The notes: generated from the letters alone by a model not told the origin. 64,000 nt of DNA from Flavobacterium endoglycinae (GCF_017352115.1 NZ_CP071448.1:2627001-2691000); one strand, 5' to 3'; numbered from the stretch's first letter, positions 52,951 to 63,146 are shown. Numbers and translations: made by a program.

Positions 52951-53246
52951 TGCGATAAAGTTAAAAAAGAACTTCTTTTTTGATAATTTTTTGGCTTTTT
53001 GTATTGTTCTTCAATAGTTTAAGTTTAATTACTATACAAATTTTCGCACTTTTCTTTGTGAATTTTTCACATAATGTTATATAAAAGTAAAATTTAAGTA
53101 AAAAATGTTGCATTTTATCGATTAACGGCAAATTTCATCGATTATCTAACAAATTTAAAATACTTTTATCACCAAATTTAAGTATTTACTTACTTTATCA
53201 TTGACAATTTGTAAACATTAACCCAAACTAAAAACCCCAAGAAGTT

Positions 53247-56024
53247 ATGAAAAGAAAATTACCAAAAATTATTACAGCAGCCTTTGTGCTAAGTTTTTCA
53301 GTTTCGGCTTTTGCCCAGGTAACCGATAAACAGGTGAAACAAAAAAGCGTTTCAGAAAACGGACAGCCAAGTTTAATTACTTTTAACGAACTGTCAAGTT
53401 ACAAAGGTTCAGATTACCAAAGAGTGTTTAAAGAACAATTAGGACTAAAAGACACTCAATCTTTCCAAAAAGTCAGAACTGAATCTGACAAACAAGGTTA
53501 CACTCACGAAAAATTCCAATTGTACGAACAAGGAATTAAAGTAGAGTTTGCCAATTACACCCTGCATTCTAAAGATGGAAAAGTAGTTTCAATGAATGGT
53601 GAATACTACAACATCGAAAATGTGAAACTTTCTCCGTCACTTTCTGCAGATCAGGCTTTCAATAAGGCATTGCAGTACACTCATGCATCAGAATATCTTT
53701 GGGAAAAACCTCTTGATGCTGCCGAATTGGGTTATGCTAAACCAAAAGGCGAACTGGTTTTGTTACCAAATATGGAACAGCAAGGAGAAAAACGTGCAGG
53801 AGATAATATTCGTCTGGCTTATAAATTTGACATTTATGCCACTAAACCATTAAGCCGCGGAGATCTTTACATTGATGCCGAAACAGGAAAAGCATTATTT
53901 TATAATGCTACCATAAAACATTTACATGACAATGTTCATGCAAAAAAAGCATCGGCAGGAAGTGCTGTAAAAAACGAAACGGCACTTGCTAAAAAAGCTA
54001 TCGTAGCGGCCAATGCAGAAACCCGTTACAGTGGAACGCAGACAATCCAGACTAGCTTAAGCGGTTCATCTTATATTCTGCTTGATGGAACTCGCGGAAA
54101 CGGAATCCAAACTTACAACTCAGCTAGAACAGCAACGTATCCAACCACGAACTTTACGGATGCAGATAACAATTGGACAGCTGCTGAATACAACAATACT
54201 AATAAAGACAACGGTGCGCTTGATGCTCATTGGGGCGCTGAAATGACCTATGATTATTGGTCAGCGGTGCATGGCAGAAACAGTTATGACGATGCTGGAG
54301 CGAAAATCAAAAGTTATGTGCATTACAATTTAATTGCTGCTGGATATTCTAGCAACAATAATGCTTTCTGGAACGGAAGTGTAATGACTTACGGTGACGG
54401 AAGCGGAACGGGAGGTTTTGATATTTTGACATCTCTAGACGTTGCTGGTCACGAAATTGGACACGCTGTTTGTACATACACTGCTAATTTAGCGTATCAA
54501 AAAGAATCTGGAGCGATGAACGAAGCTTTCTCTGATATCTGGGCAGCTTGTATTGAATATCGTGCAGCGCCAACAAAATCAACTTGGTTAGTGGGTGAAG
54601 ATATAGAAAGAAGAAGCGGACACATAGCGCTTCGTTCAATGAGTAATCCAAAAGCTGAAGGCCAGCCGGATACTTATGGAGGAACAAACTGGATTAGTGT
54701 AAGCTGTACGCCAACGAGCAGTAATGACTATTGCGGTGTACATACTAACTCTGGAGTTTTTAACCACTGGTTTTATATTTTATCTGTTGGAAAAACAGGA
54801 ACAAATGATATTGGAAGTTCTTATAGCGTAACAGGTATTGGAATCGACAAAGCAGCCAAAATTGCATTTAGATTGGAAGACGTTTACTTAACTTCAAATT
54901 CAACTTTTGCAAATGCTAGAACTTCTGGAATTCAATCAGCTATTGATTTATACGGAGCAGGTTCTGCAGAAGTTATTGCAACAACAAACGCATTTTATGC
55001 TATTGGAGTAGGTGCGGCTTATTCTGGATCAACAGATACAACACCACCTTCTGCACCAACTGGTTTAGCAGCTTCTGGTACAACTGGAACAACAACGAAT
55101 TTATCTTGGACAGCTTCAACAGATAACGCGGCTGTTACAGGTTACGATATTTATCAAGGAACGGCGTTTAAAGGATCATCTACTACTACAACATACACCG
55201 TTACGGGTTTAACACCTTCAACAGCGTATACTTTTAGTGTGAAAGCTAAAGATGCGGCTGGAAATGTTTCTGCTTCAAGCAGTAGTGTAAATGTTACAAC
55301 AACTGCAACTTCTGTAACATATTGTACTTCTCAAGGAAGTAGTGCAGCCGACGAAAGAATTGGTAAAGTTGTTTTCGGAACAATCAATAATACTTCTACT
55401 GCAACTACAGGTTACGAGAATTTCACATCAATTTCTACCAATGCGGCTAGGGGAACAGCATATACGATTACCATAACACCAACTTGGACATCGACTATTT
55501 ATAACGAAGGGTATGCCGTATTTATCGACTACAACCAAGATGGAGATTTTTCAGATTCAGGTGAAACAGTTTGGACGAAAACAGCTTCTAAAACCACTCC
55601 GGTTACAGGAACAATTACAATTCCATCGACTGCAACGCTTGGAACCACAAGAATTAGAGTTTCTATGAAATACAATTCTGTACCAACAGCTTGTGAAGGA
55701 TTCTCTTATGGACAAGTTGAGGATTATACCATCAACATTACAGCTTCTGGTACACTTGACCAAGAAGTAGTAGCAGGTTTAATCGAAACAACGGGAACTG
55801 AAAAATTTGCTTTATACCCAAATCCAGCGGAAACAGAATTGAATGTTTCAATTGAAGAAGCTGATGGATATTCGTATAAAATTATCAATACATTAGGACA
55901 GCAGCTTGGTTCAGGCAAAATTGCAGGAAATGCTGTAGATGTAAGCAAATTAAGTACAGGAATTTATCTGATCGAATTAACAAGCGGTGATAAAAAAATC
56001 GTGAAGAAATTTGCTAAGAAATAG
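53247..56024 (+). CDS. Secreted M4 (thermolysin-like) metalloprotease, T9SS substrate
   Basis: A 925-residue secreted protease. A signal peptide (MKRKLPKIITAAFVLSFSVS) precedes the inhibitory FTP (about 45-95) and PepSY-type propeptide regions. The M4 domain has the zinc motif HEIGH (about 402-406) and the third ligand Glu in GAMNEAFSDIW. A fibronectin type III domain (about 598-685), a GEVED-type domain (about 690-830) and a C-terminal type IX secretion sorting domain (about 855-925, YPNPAETELNV to GDKKIVKKF) follow. The sorting domain predicts export through the type IX system that gliding Flavobacteria use. Confidence 0.96.
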   Translation: MKRKLPKIITAAFVLSFSVSAFAQVTDKQVKQKSVSENGQPSLITFNELSSYKGSDYQRVFKEQLGLKDTQSFQKVRTESDKQGYTHEKFQLYEQGIKVEFANYTLHSKDGKVVSMNGEYYNIENVKLSPSLSADQAFNKALQYTHASEYLWEKPLDAAELGYAKPKGELVLLPNMEQQGEKRAGDNIRLAYKFDIYATKPLSRGDLYIDAETGKALFYNATIKHLHDNVHAKKASAGSAVKNETALAKKAIVAANAETRYSGTQTIQTSLSGSSYILLDGTRGNGIQTYNSARTATYPTTNFTDADNNWTAAEYNNTNKDNGALDAHWGAEMTYDYWSAVHGRNSYDDAGAKIKSYVHYNLIAAGYSSNNNAFWNGSVMTYGDGSGTGGFDILTSLDVAGHEIGHAVCTYTANLAYQKESGAMNEAFSDIWAACIEYRAAPTKSTWLVGEDIERRSGHIALRSMSNPKAEGQPDTYGGTNWISVSCTPTSSNDYCGVHTNSGVFNHWFYILSVGKTGTNDIGSSYSVTGIGIDKAAKIAFRLEDVYLTSNSTFANARTSGIQSAIDLYGAGSAEVIATTNAFYAIGVGAAYSGSTDTTPPSAPTGLAASGTTGTTTNLSWTASTDNAAVTGYDIYQGTAFKGSSTTTTYTVTGLTPSTAYTFSVKAKDAAGNVSASSSSVNVTTTATSVTYCTSQGSSAADERIGKVVFGTINNTSTATTGYENFTSISTNAARGTAYTITITPTWTSTIYNEGYAVFIDYNQDGDFSDSGETVWTKTASKTTPVTGTITIPSTATLGTTRIRVSMKYNSVPTACEGFSYGQVEDYTINITASGTLDQEVVAGLIETTGTEKFALYPNPAETELNVSIEEADGYSYKIINTLGQQLGSGKIAGNAVDVSKLSTGIYLIELTSGDKKIVKKFAKK

Positions 56025-56045
56025 TACTTCATTTTCATAAAAGCA

Positions 56046-56105
56046 AAAGCCGTCCAGTTTAAACTGAATCTGTGATACACAAAACAGTTAATTTGGACGG
56101 CTTTC
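56046..56105. terminator. Bidirectional terminator
   Basis: AAAGCCGTCCA and TGGACGGCTTT pair over a loop that itself contains CAGTTTAAACTG. It lies between the convergent protease and TonB receptor genes and can serve both. Confidence 0.8.
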
Positions 56106-56127
56106 TATTTTTTAAAAAAGTTGTTTT

Positions 56128-58782
56128 TTACAAAGAAAAACTAATTCTTCCAAAGTAATAAGCTCCTGTTGTGCCCATTTGAACTGGCGCATATTTAAAT
56201 ACACCATAATAGCTGTTTTCATAGATTTGTTTGTCCGGGAAAACATCAAATAAATTGTTTGCCCCAATGGCAACCTGAACTTTTGGGGTTATTTTGTAAG
56301 CAGCAGTTAAATCGGTAACCACTTTTCCGTTGTGTTTTTGAATTCCACCAAAAGGAAAACCATCACGAACGACTTCTCCAAAATACGTATTTCTCAATAA
56401 GAAGTTCCATTTGTCTATGCTGTAGTTTACAGCAAATGTTCCTTTATGTTTTGGGGTGTTAGATTCAATTAGGCTTCTTTCCTGCGGACCGTAATATACA
56501 TCTTCCTGACCTGCGAATATAGCAGGAACATTATGCAGATTATCATCCACTTTGTTGTCGTTGTAATTGTACAATAAAGAAAGATTCATTTTACCGCGTC
56601 CCAGATTTAAATCATAATCAATTACGACGTCAACTCCATTTGTAGTCGTGTTAATTGCATTGGTAAAGAAACGTCCTGTTTGTGCGCCATATTGAGCAAA
56701 CAGATTACGAAGTTCAGGAACCGGTTCTCCAAAAGCATCATTACCTAAATTTCCGGTAAGAATGATTCGGTTATCAATTCTAATATGATAATAATCGGCT
56801 GTAATGTGTAATTGCTTTAAAGGCGAGTACACAATACCGAAACTGTAGTTTCTCGAAGTCTCTTCTTTTAATTTCGGAATTCCAAGTTGTTTCGCTACTT
56901 CGCTGTCATTTCTAAAAATTCCTGAATTTAAAAGCTGTCCGTCAACAACATCAGTCGCAATATTATTAAAATACTGCTGATGTAATGAAGGCGCTCTAAA
57001 ACCAGAACTTAAAGCTCCACGAACAGAAAGATTATCCAGAATTTTATATCGTAAAGACAATTTACCGTTGATTGTACTTCCAAAATCAGTATAATCTTCA
57101 TAACGCCCGGCAATTCCCACTAAGAATTTATCAGTTATATCCGCTTCAATATCCCCATAAACTCCCACACTGTTTCTCTTTTCATCTACTTGATTCAAAG
57201 GAGAAAATCCAGGAAACGACTGTGCGCCGCCATCGACATAAGAAGCCTCTTCACCTGGAACGATTTTGTATTTTTCGAAACGGTATTCAGCTCCAAAAGC
57301 CACATTTAATCCGCTGAAAACATCTTTGTATAATCTTGTAATATCAGCATTTAGAGTGTTTTGAAGAAATGAATGATTTCCCGCCTTAAATTCTGTTGGA
57401 CTGTTGTCACCCAAAGAAAAATTGTTGGTATTGGAAACATCGTATACAAATTTGTTTTCGCCAATTGTATTGCTTACATCAAGTTTCCATTCGCCAAATT
57501 TAAGTTTGAAACCTACAGAAGAAGAAAGATCTGTGACAACCGAATTTAGTTCAGGTTGAAATCCAAAAGGAAATATTGAAGTTACAACACTTTCGGTTTC
57601 GCTTGGCAAACGTCTGAAGCCATAACCAGTTCCTTTTCTGTGGCTGACACCTCCATTTGCATAAAACTCAATCTGATCGTTTAGCGGAATTGAAGCATTA
57701 AAGAATCCTTGAATATTCTGTATTTTGGCATCGCCAATCTGGAAATTAAAATCATCACGTTTCAAACCATTTTGTGACAGTAAATTGTCATCAATCTGAC
57801 GTGATTGCGCCGGATCATCGGCAAAATCATAAGCGAAAAAATTCCCTTGGGCAGATTGGTCAAAAATAATCAGGTTGTGGTTTTGCGAACGGTTTGTTTT
57901 CTGACGGTCATTAAATTCAGCCGAAAGATTAATGAAACCGCCTTTGTTTCCAATTTTGCTTCCGTAATTCAAATTCAGATTCGTTGTTTGTCCGTCATTT
58001 CTAGATGTACTTCCATAAGTTGCATTTGCTTCAAGTCCGGCATTATCTTTTAAAACCAAGTTGATTACACCTGCAATAGCATCAGAACCATATTGTGCTG
58101 CAGCGCCGTCACGCAAAACTTCAATTCGTTTAATGGCAGAAGCCGGAATAGCACTCAAATCTGTACCAACAGATCCGTTACCAACCGTATTTTGATAATT
58201 TACTAATGATGTAGTGTGTCTTCTTTTTCCGTTAATCAAAACCAAAACCTGATCTGGTCCTAAGCCTCTTAAGGATGCTGGGTCAATATGCTCAGTTCCG
58301 TCAGCAGAAGATTGTCGGTTTGAATTGAAAGAAGGAATTAAATAGGTTAAGATATCGTTTGTAGTAGTCTGTGGCGTTGTATTTCTGATTTTCGCCAGAT
58401 TCACAACATCAACTGGAACAGCTGTTTCAAGTTTACTCTTTTTAGGATTTCTACTTCCCACGACGACAATCTCATCAAGACTGTTGCTTTCAAACTCCAG
58501 CTGAATGTCTACAAAATGATCTCTTGCTACAATTTCTTTGGTTTTGTAACCAAGCAGCGATACGATTAAAGTTGGAGAATTGTGAGCGGCTGAAATTGTA
58601 AATTTTCCTAAAGCATCTGTTGTAGTACTGGTTTGTGAGCCTTTTACAAGAATAGTAGCAAATTCCAACGGATTACCGCTTTCACTGGTTACAGTCCCTT
58701 TTATCTCATGGTTTTGCGCATAAAATAGCGTACTCGATAAAGTCAGGAAAGCCGTTATGACAAATTTTAATTTTTTTCTCAT
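56128..58782 (-). CDS. TonB-dependent outer-membrane receptor
   Basis: An 884-residue receptor starting MRKKLKFVITAFLTLSSTLFYAQ (signal peptide). A carboxypeptidase-regulatory-like domain (about 25-105), a plug with LRDGAAAQYGSDAIAGVINLVLKD and a long barrel ending in FGRISFSL follow. The ATG at 58782 is preferred, because an upstream ATG at 58836 adds 18 residues before the signal peptide. No SusD-like partner is near. The ligand is unknown. It is larger than the receptor at 31324 and lacks its Cys pair. Confidence 0.93.
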   Translation of the reverse strand: MRKKLKFVITAFLTLSSTLFYAQNHEIKGTVTSESGNPLEFATILVKGSQTSTTTDALGKFTISAAHNSPTLIVSLLGYKTKEIVARDHFVDIQLEFESNSLDEIVVVGSRNPKKSKLETAVPVDVVNLAKIRNTTPQTTTNDILTYLIPSFNSNRQSSADGTEHIDPASLRGLGPDQVLVLINGKRRHTTSLVNYQNTVGNGSVGTDLSAIPASAIKRIEVLRDGAAAQYGSDAIAGVINLVLKDNAGLEANATYGSTSRNDGQTTNLNLNYGSKIGNKGGFINLSAEFNDRQKTNRSQNHNLIIFDQSAQGNFFAYDFADDPAQSRQIDDNLLSQNGLKRDDFNFQIGDAKIQNIQGFFNASIPLNDQIEFYANGGVSHRKGTGYGFRRLPSETESVVTSIFPFGFQPELNSVVTDLSSSVGFKLKFGEWKLDVSNTIGENKFVYDVSNTNNFSLGDNSPTEFKAGNHSFLQNTLNADITRLYKDVFSGLNVAFGAEYRFEKYKIVPGEEASYVDGGAQSFPGFSPLNQVDEKRNSVGVYGDIEADITDKFLVGIAGRYEDYTDFGSTINGKLSLRYKILDNLSVRGALSSGFRAPSLHQQYFNNIATDVVDGQLLNSGIFRNDSEVAKQLGIPKLKEETSRNYSFGIVYSPLKQLHITADYYHIRIDNRIILTGNLGNDAFGEPVPELRNLFAQYGAQTGRFFTNAINTTTNGVDVVIDYDLNLGRGKMNLSLLYNYNDNKVDDNLHNVPAIFAGQEDVYYGPQERSLIESNTPKHKGTFAVNYSIDKWNFLLRNTYFGEVVRDGFPFGGIQKHNGKVVTDLTAAYKITPKVQVAIGANNLFDVFPDKQIYENSYYGVFKYAPVQMGTTGAYYFGRISFSL

Positions 58783-58986
58783 ATGATTGTTTTGGTTTTG
58801 ACTGATAGGCAAGCTTTTTTCAAAATAGAAAAACAATTACCTAGTATTTATATAGGATAATGAATTAAATGCAAATGTAATCGTAAAAAACGTAATTTGA
58901 TTTAAAAATCTCTTTTTTTATATCGTATCATTAGCAATTTTTGGCTTTAATGAAATATCTTTGTTCAAATTTAAAAAAGATAAAAA

Positions 58987-59874
58987 ATGAAATTAAGAAT
59001 ATTACTTTTTTTGTGTGTTGTAACATTCAGCAGTTATGCCCAAAATAATGTATTAGTTTTTCAATCTGATTTTGGTTTGAAAGACGGAGCGGTTTCTGCT
59101 ATGAAAGGTGTGGCAATGGGAGTTTCAACAGATTTGAAAATATTTGACCTAACTCATGAAATCCCAGCTTTTAATATTTGGGAAGCAGCTTATCGTTTAT
59201 CGCAGACAGCACAATATTATCCTGCAGGAACTGTGTTTGTATCGGTTTGCGATCCTGGAGTAGGTACAGCAAGACATTCAGTTGTTTTACAGACTAAATC
59301 AGGTCATTTTTTCGTAACGCCAGATAACGGAACTTTAACTTTGATTGCAGAACAATTAGGGATCCAGGAAATACGTGAAATTGATGAGGTAAAAAACCGC
59401 CGTCAGAATTCAAATGAATCATATACGTTTCATGGGCGTGATGTGTATGCTTTTACGGGAGCACGTTTAGCCTCTAAAACTATTACTTTTGAAGAAGTTG
59501 GTCCAAAACTGCCAAATGAAGTAGTTAAAATTGATTACCAAAAACCTGTTTTCGAAAATGGCGTAATCAAAGGCGGTATTCCGATTTTGGATATTCAATA
59601 CGGAAATGTTTGGACAAATATTGATAAAAAGACTTTTGCAAATTTGAATTTAAAAGCGGGTGATTTTGTGAAAATCCAAATTTTAAACGGTACCAAAAAA
59701 GTATATGATGGGAAATTAAAACTCGTAAATACTTTTGGTGAAGTTCCTGTAGGGACAGATGTTACGTATTTTAACAGCCTTTTGAATTTTTCACTGGCAG
59801 TAAATCAGGGAAGCTTTTCGGCAAAACATAAAATTTACAGCGGATCGGATTGGAGTATTCTGCTAAGCAAATGA
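58987..59874 (+). CDS. SAM hydroxide adenosyltransferase-like protein with signal peptide
   Basis: A 295-residue member of the DUF62 (SAM hydrolase, chlorinase/fluorinase-like) family. The catalytic triad of SAM hydroxide adenosyltransferases is visible as Asp and Arg seven apart (DPGVGTAR) and His in FHGRD. The domain starts with VLVFQSDFGLKDG. Unlike most members it begins with a clear signal peptide (MKLRILLFLCVVTFSSYAQ), so it should act outside the cytosol, where SAM is not expected. A TATCTTTG -7 box lies at 58956-58963. Confidence 0.9.
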   Translation: MKLRILLFLCVVTFSSYAQNNVLVFQSDFGLKDGAVSAMKGVAMGVSTDLKIFDLTHEIPAFNIWEAAYRLSQTAQYYPAGTVFVSVCDPGVGTARHSVVLQTKSGHFFVTPDNGTLTLIAEQLGIQEIREIDEVKNRRQNSNESYTFHGRDVYAFTGARLASKTITFEEVGPKLPNEVVKIDYQKPVFENGVIKGGIPILDIQYGNVWTNIDKKTFANLNLKAGDFVKIQILNGTKKVYDGKLKLVNTFGEVPVGTDVTYFNSLLNFSLAVNQGSFSAKHKIYSGSDWSILLSK

Positions 59875-59894
59875 TTTTGAATAAGATAATATAA

Positions 59895-59922
59895 AAAAAC
59901 CGCTCAAGTTGAGCGGTTTTTT
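59895..59922 (+). terminator. Terminator after SAM hydrolase-like gene
   Basis: AAAACCGCTCAA and TTGAGCGGTTTT pair perfectly and end in Ts. It also faces the convergent gene at 59947. Confidence 0.85.
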
Positions 59923-59946
59923 ATGAATATCGTTGACAGTTTTATA

Positions 59947-60474
59947 TTATAAACTGAATGAAGCTCCTAAACTAAAAGTGGCTTGATTGTTTAAATGATC
60001 AAATACATCATTGTTGCTGCTGTATTTTGCGATTGGGAATCCAATTTCTGTGAAAACACCAAATCCGTCAGTAAAAAAATAACGACCTCCAACGTGTCCG
60101 CCGAAATTACGTAAACCTAAACTTAAACCTGGATATACATCTAATTGCTCAACTCCAATAACACTGCTTAAATTGGCATTAATTCTTGCTTTTGCATCAA
60201 AACGATCTTTAAATTCTGGTTTGTAATCGTAGTATGGAGTTGGATTGTTGTGGTAAATACCATTAAAATTATCTACTCCAAGTAAATAACTAGTCACAAA
60301 TCCGAAAGAGAAATTTTCTCCTAAACCAAAATCTATCGAACCTTGAATTCCAGAACCGCCATCTTGAAGATTAGCACCAATGTTTACTCTCATATCGCCT
60401 TTTCCTTTAAAAGCCTGTTGTGCCTGAGTGAATCCAAATGATACTAAAAACAAAAATGTAATAACTTTTTTCAT
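59947..60474 (-). CDS. Outer-membrane beta-barrel-like protein
   Basis: A 175-residue exported protein with a signal peptide (MKKVITFLFLVSFGFTQAQ) and strand-rich, glycine-rich sequence ending in a Phe-terminated strand (ATFSLGASFSL). That is typical of small outer-membrane barrels. It resembles the DUF6646 group as I remember it. Function is unknown. Confidence 0.75.
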   Translation of the reverse strand: MKKVITFLFLVSFGFTQAQQAFKGKGDMRVNIGANLQDGGSGIQGSIDFGLGENFSFGFVTSYLLGVDNFNGIYHNNPTPYYDYKPEFKDRFDAKARINANLSSVIGVEQLDVYPGLSLGLRNFGGHVGGRYFFTDGFGVFTEIGFPIAKYSSNNDVFDHLNNQATFSLGASFSL

Positions 60475-60520
60475 AACCTTTAAATATTAATATTGGACTG
60501 CAAATTTAGTTTTTTACAGA

Positions 60521-61255
60521 TTAATTCCTGCCTTTTTCGTTAGAATACAACTCATTTAAAGGGTCGCTCTGCCAGAACTCCTTGGTATCCACGTTCATAA
60601 TTGTCAGCGGACCTTTAAAAGCAGCTCCTGTGTCAACATTCCAAACGCAGGCTTTGTTAACCGGAACTGTTTTTCCAATTCTGGTAACAGGAGTATGTCC
60701 AATATAAATTTCTTTATAAACCGTAAAACGCTTTGGATAATATAAATCATCTGGTTTTAAATTTGGATCCAAAGCCAGTGCAGATTCCCAAAGGGTTCTG
60801 TCCCAATAGAATAATTTCGGGAAATATTCCCAAACAACACCATTCAGATTTGTAAATCCGGCATGAACAAAAAGTCGGTTTTCATCATCCAGATAATAAT
60901 CTTTCAAAGATTCGAAAAATGCAATATGATCTTTTTTTCTTTCAGGTGAAATCTTGGCATATCCTTCAACAGTAGCTTTTCCGCCATGTTTGTACCACAT
61001 TTCTTCATCAAAATCTTCATGTCGGTTTTCCAGCCAGTCTAAAGCCAGCTGATCATGATTTCCTCTAATGCAGATGCAGTGTTGTCTGCTTTTCAATTCA
61101 ATTAAAAAATCAATTACCTCTGCTGATTGGCTCCAGCCATCAACGTAATCGCCTAAAAATATAAGTGTATCTTCTGTAGTAACTTCGGCTTTCTTCAATA
61201 CCTGTTCAAGTGCGAGTAATCCTCCGTGTATGTCGCCTATAACAAATGTTCGCAT
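60521..61255 (-). CDS. Metallophosphoesterase (serine/threonine phosphatase family)
   Basis: A 244-residue calcineurin-type phosphoesterase with the metal motifs GDIHGG (near the start), GDYVDGW and RGNHD, and later His ligands (HAGF and GHTPV). Such enzymes remove phosphate from proteins or cut dinucleoside polyphosphates. The sequence cannot separate these. Its stop is about 46 bases after the start of the gene at 60474, same strand. Confidence 0.93.
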   Translation of the reverse strand: MRTFVIGDIHGGLLALEQVLKKAEVTTEDTLIFLGDYVDGWSQSAEVIDFLIELKSRQHCICIRGNHDQLALDWLENRHEDFDEEMWYKHGGKATVEGYAKISPERKKDHIAFFESLKDYYLDDENRLFVHAGFTNLNGVVWEYFPKLFYWDRTLWESALALDPNLKPDDLYYPKRFTVYKEIYIGHTPVTRIGKTVPVNKACVWNVDTGAAFKGPLTIMNVDTKEFWQSDPLNELYSNEKGRN

Positions 61256-61384
61256 TTTTAAATATTTCGGGTAGTAACTACAAAAATAAGTAAAATGATT
61301 TGTTTGAATTCAATTAGTTGTTAATCTTTAAAAATTGATACTATTTATAACTATGATCAGCGTTCTTTTTACGGCTTTCCTTTT

Positions 61385-61392
61385 TAAATTTG
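61385..61392 (+). promoter_or_regulatory. -7 promoter box of dinB
   Basis: TAAATTTG matches TAnnTTTG only five bases before the ATG at 61397. Transcription would begin at or next to the ATG, so the mRNA may be leaderless. No good TTG is seen upstream. Confidence 0.4.
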
Positions 61393-61396
61393 CAAA

Positions 61397-62482
61397 ATGT
61401 CAGATGATGCTCCTACATACCGCAAAATTATCCATATCGATATGGACGCTTTTTATGCTTCTGTAGAGCAGATGGACAATCCGTCTTTGCGCGGAAAACC
61501 ACTGGCAGTTGGCGGTTCAGAAAACAGAGGAGTAGTGGCGGCGGCAAGTTATGAAGCCAGAAAGTTTGGTGTAAGAAGTGCTATAAGCGGCGTTTTGGCC
61601 AAAAAGTATTGTCCGGATATTATTTTTGTCCGCCCGAGATTTGACCGATACAAAGAAATTTCATCCAAAATTCATAAAATCTTTCATGAATATACAGATT
61701 TAGTTGAACCGCTTTCGCTGGATGAAGCGTATTTGGATGTCACCCAAAACAAAAAAGGAAATCCAAGTGCCAGTTTATTGGCGCAGGAAATCAGATCGAG
61801 AATTTTAAATGAAGTTGGATTAACGGCTTCTGCTGGAATATCGGTAAATAAGTTTGTGGCCAAAATTGCCAGCGACATTAATAAACCCAATGGACAGAAA
61901 ACGGTTAATCCTGATGAAATCATATCTTTTCTGGAAGAACTTCCTATCCGAAAGTTTTACGGAGTTGGGAAAGTAACTACCGAAAAAATGTATCAGCTTG
62001 GTATTTTTACCGGATTAGATCTAAAAAGTAAATCATTAGAATTTTTAGAAAAACACTTCGGCAAGTCAGGTGCTTTTTATTACAGTGTTGTTCGGGGAAT
62101 TCATAACAGCGAAGTAAAGCCGCACCGAATAACCAAGTCTGTGGCGGCAGAACATACTTTTGATGTAAACCTTTCTTCTGAAATTTTTATGCTGGAACAG
62201 CTTGACAGGATTGCAGTTTCTTTGGAAAAAAGATTGAAAAGACATGATGTTTCGGGAAAAACGGTAACGCTGAAAATAAAGTACAGTGATTTTACACAAC
62301 AAACACGAAGCAAAACACTGCCTTATTTTATTTCCGATAAAAGTTTGATAATGGAAGTTATAGAAGAACTTTTGTATCAGGAAAAGATGAAGGATTCAGT
62401 TCGTTTGCTCGGAATTTCACTGAGTAATTTGAGTAATGAAGAAAAGAAAGCAGTAGTAGTACAGCTTAAGTTTGAATTTTGA
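61397..62482 (+). CDS. dinB: DNA polymerase IV
   Basis: A 361-residue Y-family translesion polymerase. Catalytic carboxylates are in DMDAFYASVEQ and SLDEAYLD. The helix-hairpin-helix (FYGVGKVTTEKM) and little-finger domain follow. The C-terminal QLKFEF could be a clamp-binding motif. It copies past damaged bases with low fidelity. No SOS box is recognised upstream. It stands alone on the plus strand. Confidence 0.95.
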   Translation: MSDDAPTYRKIIHIDMDAFYASVEQMDNPSLRGKPLAVGGSENRGVVAAASYEARKFGVRSAISGVLAKKYCPDIIFVRPRFDRYKEISSKIHKIFHEYTDLVEPLSLDEAYLDVTQNKKGNPSASLLAQEIRSRILNEVGLTASAGISVNKFVAKIASDINKPNGQKTVNPDEIISFLEELPIRKFYGVGKVTTEKMYQLGIFTGLDLKSKSLEFLEKHFGKSGAFYYSVVRGIHNSEVKPHRITKSVAAEHTFDVNLSSEIFMLEQLDRIAVSLEKRLKRHDVSGKTVTLKIKYSDFTQQTRSKTLPYFISDKSLIMEVIEELLYQEKMKDSVRLLGISLSNLSNEEKKAVVVQLKFEF

Positions 62483-62575
62483 TTTGCAAAAAAAATATCA
62501 AAATAATTTTTTGCGGTTTTTTGAAGCAATTTAAATATTATCTTTGAGTGAAAAGGATGCTTAAAATCCATTTAA

Positions 62576-63085
62576 ATGAAAAAAAATAGTTCTGAAGAAA
62601 TCGTAAGCCGAACTTTGGTGCCTATTCTGGCTCTAGATTTTCATTATGAATACTTAAATGAATTAAAAGCTTCTTTTGCTGATTTGAAAAAAGTCGGTAA
62701 AATTTCCAGCCAGTTTACTTGGAACGAAGAAAACTTAAAAATCGCAGAACGAATCAAAGACGAAGTAGTTCTAATTACCGATTTAAATCTCAAAATTATC
62801 TTCGCTTCAAGCGGTATCAAAAGAATGACTGGATATCTAGAAGATGAAGTTCTGGGTAAAACTCCTAAAATGTTTCAAGGTCCGGAAACATGTAAATCTG
62901 CTTTACAAGAAATACGGGAATCCATCAACTTAAAAAAGCCGTTTGTAAAAACCATTAAAAACTACAAAAAAAACGGTAAAATATACCAATGTCATGTAGA
63001 TGCGACTCCGGTATATAATTTAAAAGGAAAACTTTCGCATTTCATTGCTTTTGAAAAGGAAGATAAAGAAGAACTTGTATTTTAA
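62576..63085 (+). CDS. PAS protein of LOV-like type without photoactive cysteine
   Basis: A 169-residue protein with one PAS domain (about 55-165). The segment GKTPKMFQGPET aligns to the LOV core GxNCRFLQG, but a Pro stands where the flavin-linked Cys is required. Later LOV-like positions (NYKKNGKIYQC, ATPVYNLKGKLSHFIAFE) are kept. It could still bind flavin or another ligand. It has no output domain, so it may act on a partner. It lies 93 bases after dinB. Confidence 0.82.
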   Translation: MKKNSSEEIVSRTLVPILALDFHYEYLNELKASFADLKKVGKISSQFTWNEENLKIAERIKDEVVLITDLNLKIIFASSGIKRMTGYLEDEVLGKTPKMFQGPETCKSALQEIRESINLKKPFVKTIKNYKKNGKIYQCHVDATPVYNLKGKLSHFIAFEKEDKEELVF

Positions 63086-63146
63086 CCGGGAAGCACGCTA
63101 GATTACACAAAGCACGCCCATTTTAAGTTCGAAAGACAATATAAAG

